A stretch of 5,417 nt of DNA from Gammaproteobacteria bacterium. GTDB taxonomy: Bacteria; Pseudomonadota; Gammaproteobacteria; Xanthomonadales; Marinicellaceae. Numbering within the stretch: position 1 is the first letter of the stretch; each line of letters begins with the position of its first letter. The translations under genes were made by a program, and so were the position numbers. The stretch spans positions 1 to 5,417 of the forward strand of contig JAUHZH010000178.1 of NCBI GenBank assembly GCA_030426065.1. Reading direction: 5' to 3'. The notes beneath the pieces were generated by a model. The model was given only the letters and a program-made list of their open reading frames with translations, made no database searches and was not told the origin of the DNA. Shown here piece after piece: positions 5,294 through 5,417 of this stretch.

Positions 5294-5417
5294 ATGAACC
5301 TACTTTTTATTATACCCGTTTTGGGTATTGTTGCCTTTCTAATCGGTAAACTTATCAAACACAAATCACTTTATCCGTTTATGCCTTTTAGGTATGATTT
5401 TAGGAAAAGAAAAAATA
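5294..5417 (+). CDS. Possible start of a small membrane protein, cut off by window edge
   Basis: An open frame from ATG 5294 runs to the edge with no stop: 41 codons, beginning MNLLFIIPVLGIVAFLIG and continuing KLIKHKS. This is one hydrophobic segment (about 3-18) followed by a basic stretch, as in an N-in or signal-anchored membrane protein. Codons are AT-rich, unlike the genes to the left. No Shine-Dalgarno sequence lies next to the ATG; TATAAA at 5279-5284 could be a -10 for a near-leaderless message. I do not recognise the family, and an accidental open frame cannot be ruled out at this length. Confidence 0.35.
   Translation, partial: MNLLFIIPVLGIVAFLIGKLIKHKSLYPFMPFRYDFRKRKN

Noticed and set aside
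1..5417. CRISPR array, tRNA, rRNA, transposase or integrase genes
   Set aside because: Looked for on both strands; no regularly spaced repeats, no cloverleaf or rRNA-like sequence, and no recombinase motifs were seen.

Overview
The window (5,417 bases) looks bacterial. From the left edge to about position 5,080 it is roughly half G+C. It reads like a proteobacterium, most likely a gammaproteobacterium. That placement rests on a RegB/PrrB/RoxS-type membrane kinase, a Sec-exported outer-membrane barrel and a membrane diguanylate cyclase; no rRNA or tRNA is present to confirm it. From about 5,080 to the right edge the DNA changes sharply: a hand count of 5101-5417 gives about 26% G+C.

Layout. 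(1) 1-984, minus strand: a redox sensor histidine kinase of the RegB family, missing its C-terminal ATPase end at the left window edge. (2) 985-1064: a short divergent control region with a perfect 17-base palindrome, TGCGACAATTTGTCGCA, which resembles the GCGNC/GNCGC boxes bound by RegA/PrrA/ActR/RoxR response regulators. A -10-like TACAAT lies downstream towards the plus-strand gene. (3) 1065-2069, plus strand: an exported, methionine-rich outer-membrane beta-barrel of the PF13557-like 'transporter' type. (4) 2082-2127: a bidirectional intrinsic terminator with 20-bp perfect arms between convergent genes. (5) 2144-3094, minus strand: an exported metallo-beta-lactamase-fold hydrolase with a His-rich tail. 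(6) 3258-4979, minus strand: a membrane protein with GAF-like and GGDEF domains, probably an active diguanylate cyclase without the usual product-inhibition site. (7) 4980-5293: a non-coding stretch that crosses the composition break and carries a REP-like sequence. (8) 5294-edge, plus strand: the start of a small unrecognised membrane protein in AT-rich DNA.

How the parts may work together (inference): the kinase and the barrel share a control region, so the RegA-type regulator that normally partners such a kinase may control the barrel and its own kinase. The kinase has a His/Met-rich loop predicted to face the periplasm, the barrel is about 9% methionine, and the exported hydrolase ends in His-Ser/Gly-His repeats. 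This suggests redox- or metal-linked envelope biology, possibly copper, but it is not proven. The diguanylate cyclase has no obvious link beyond lying upstream of the hydrolase gene on the same strand. The right-hand AT-rich end may be acquired DNA or an assembly join.
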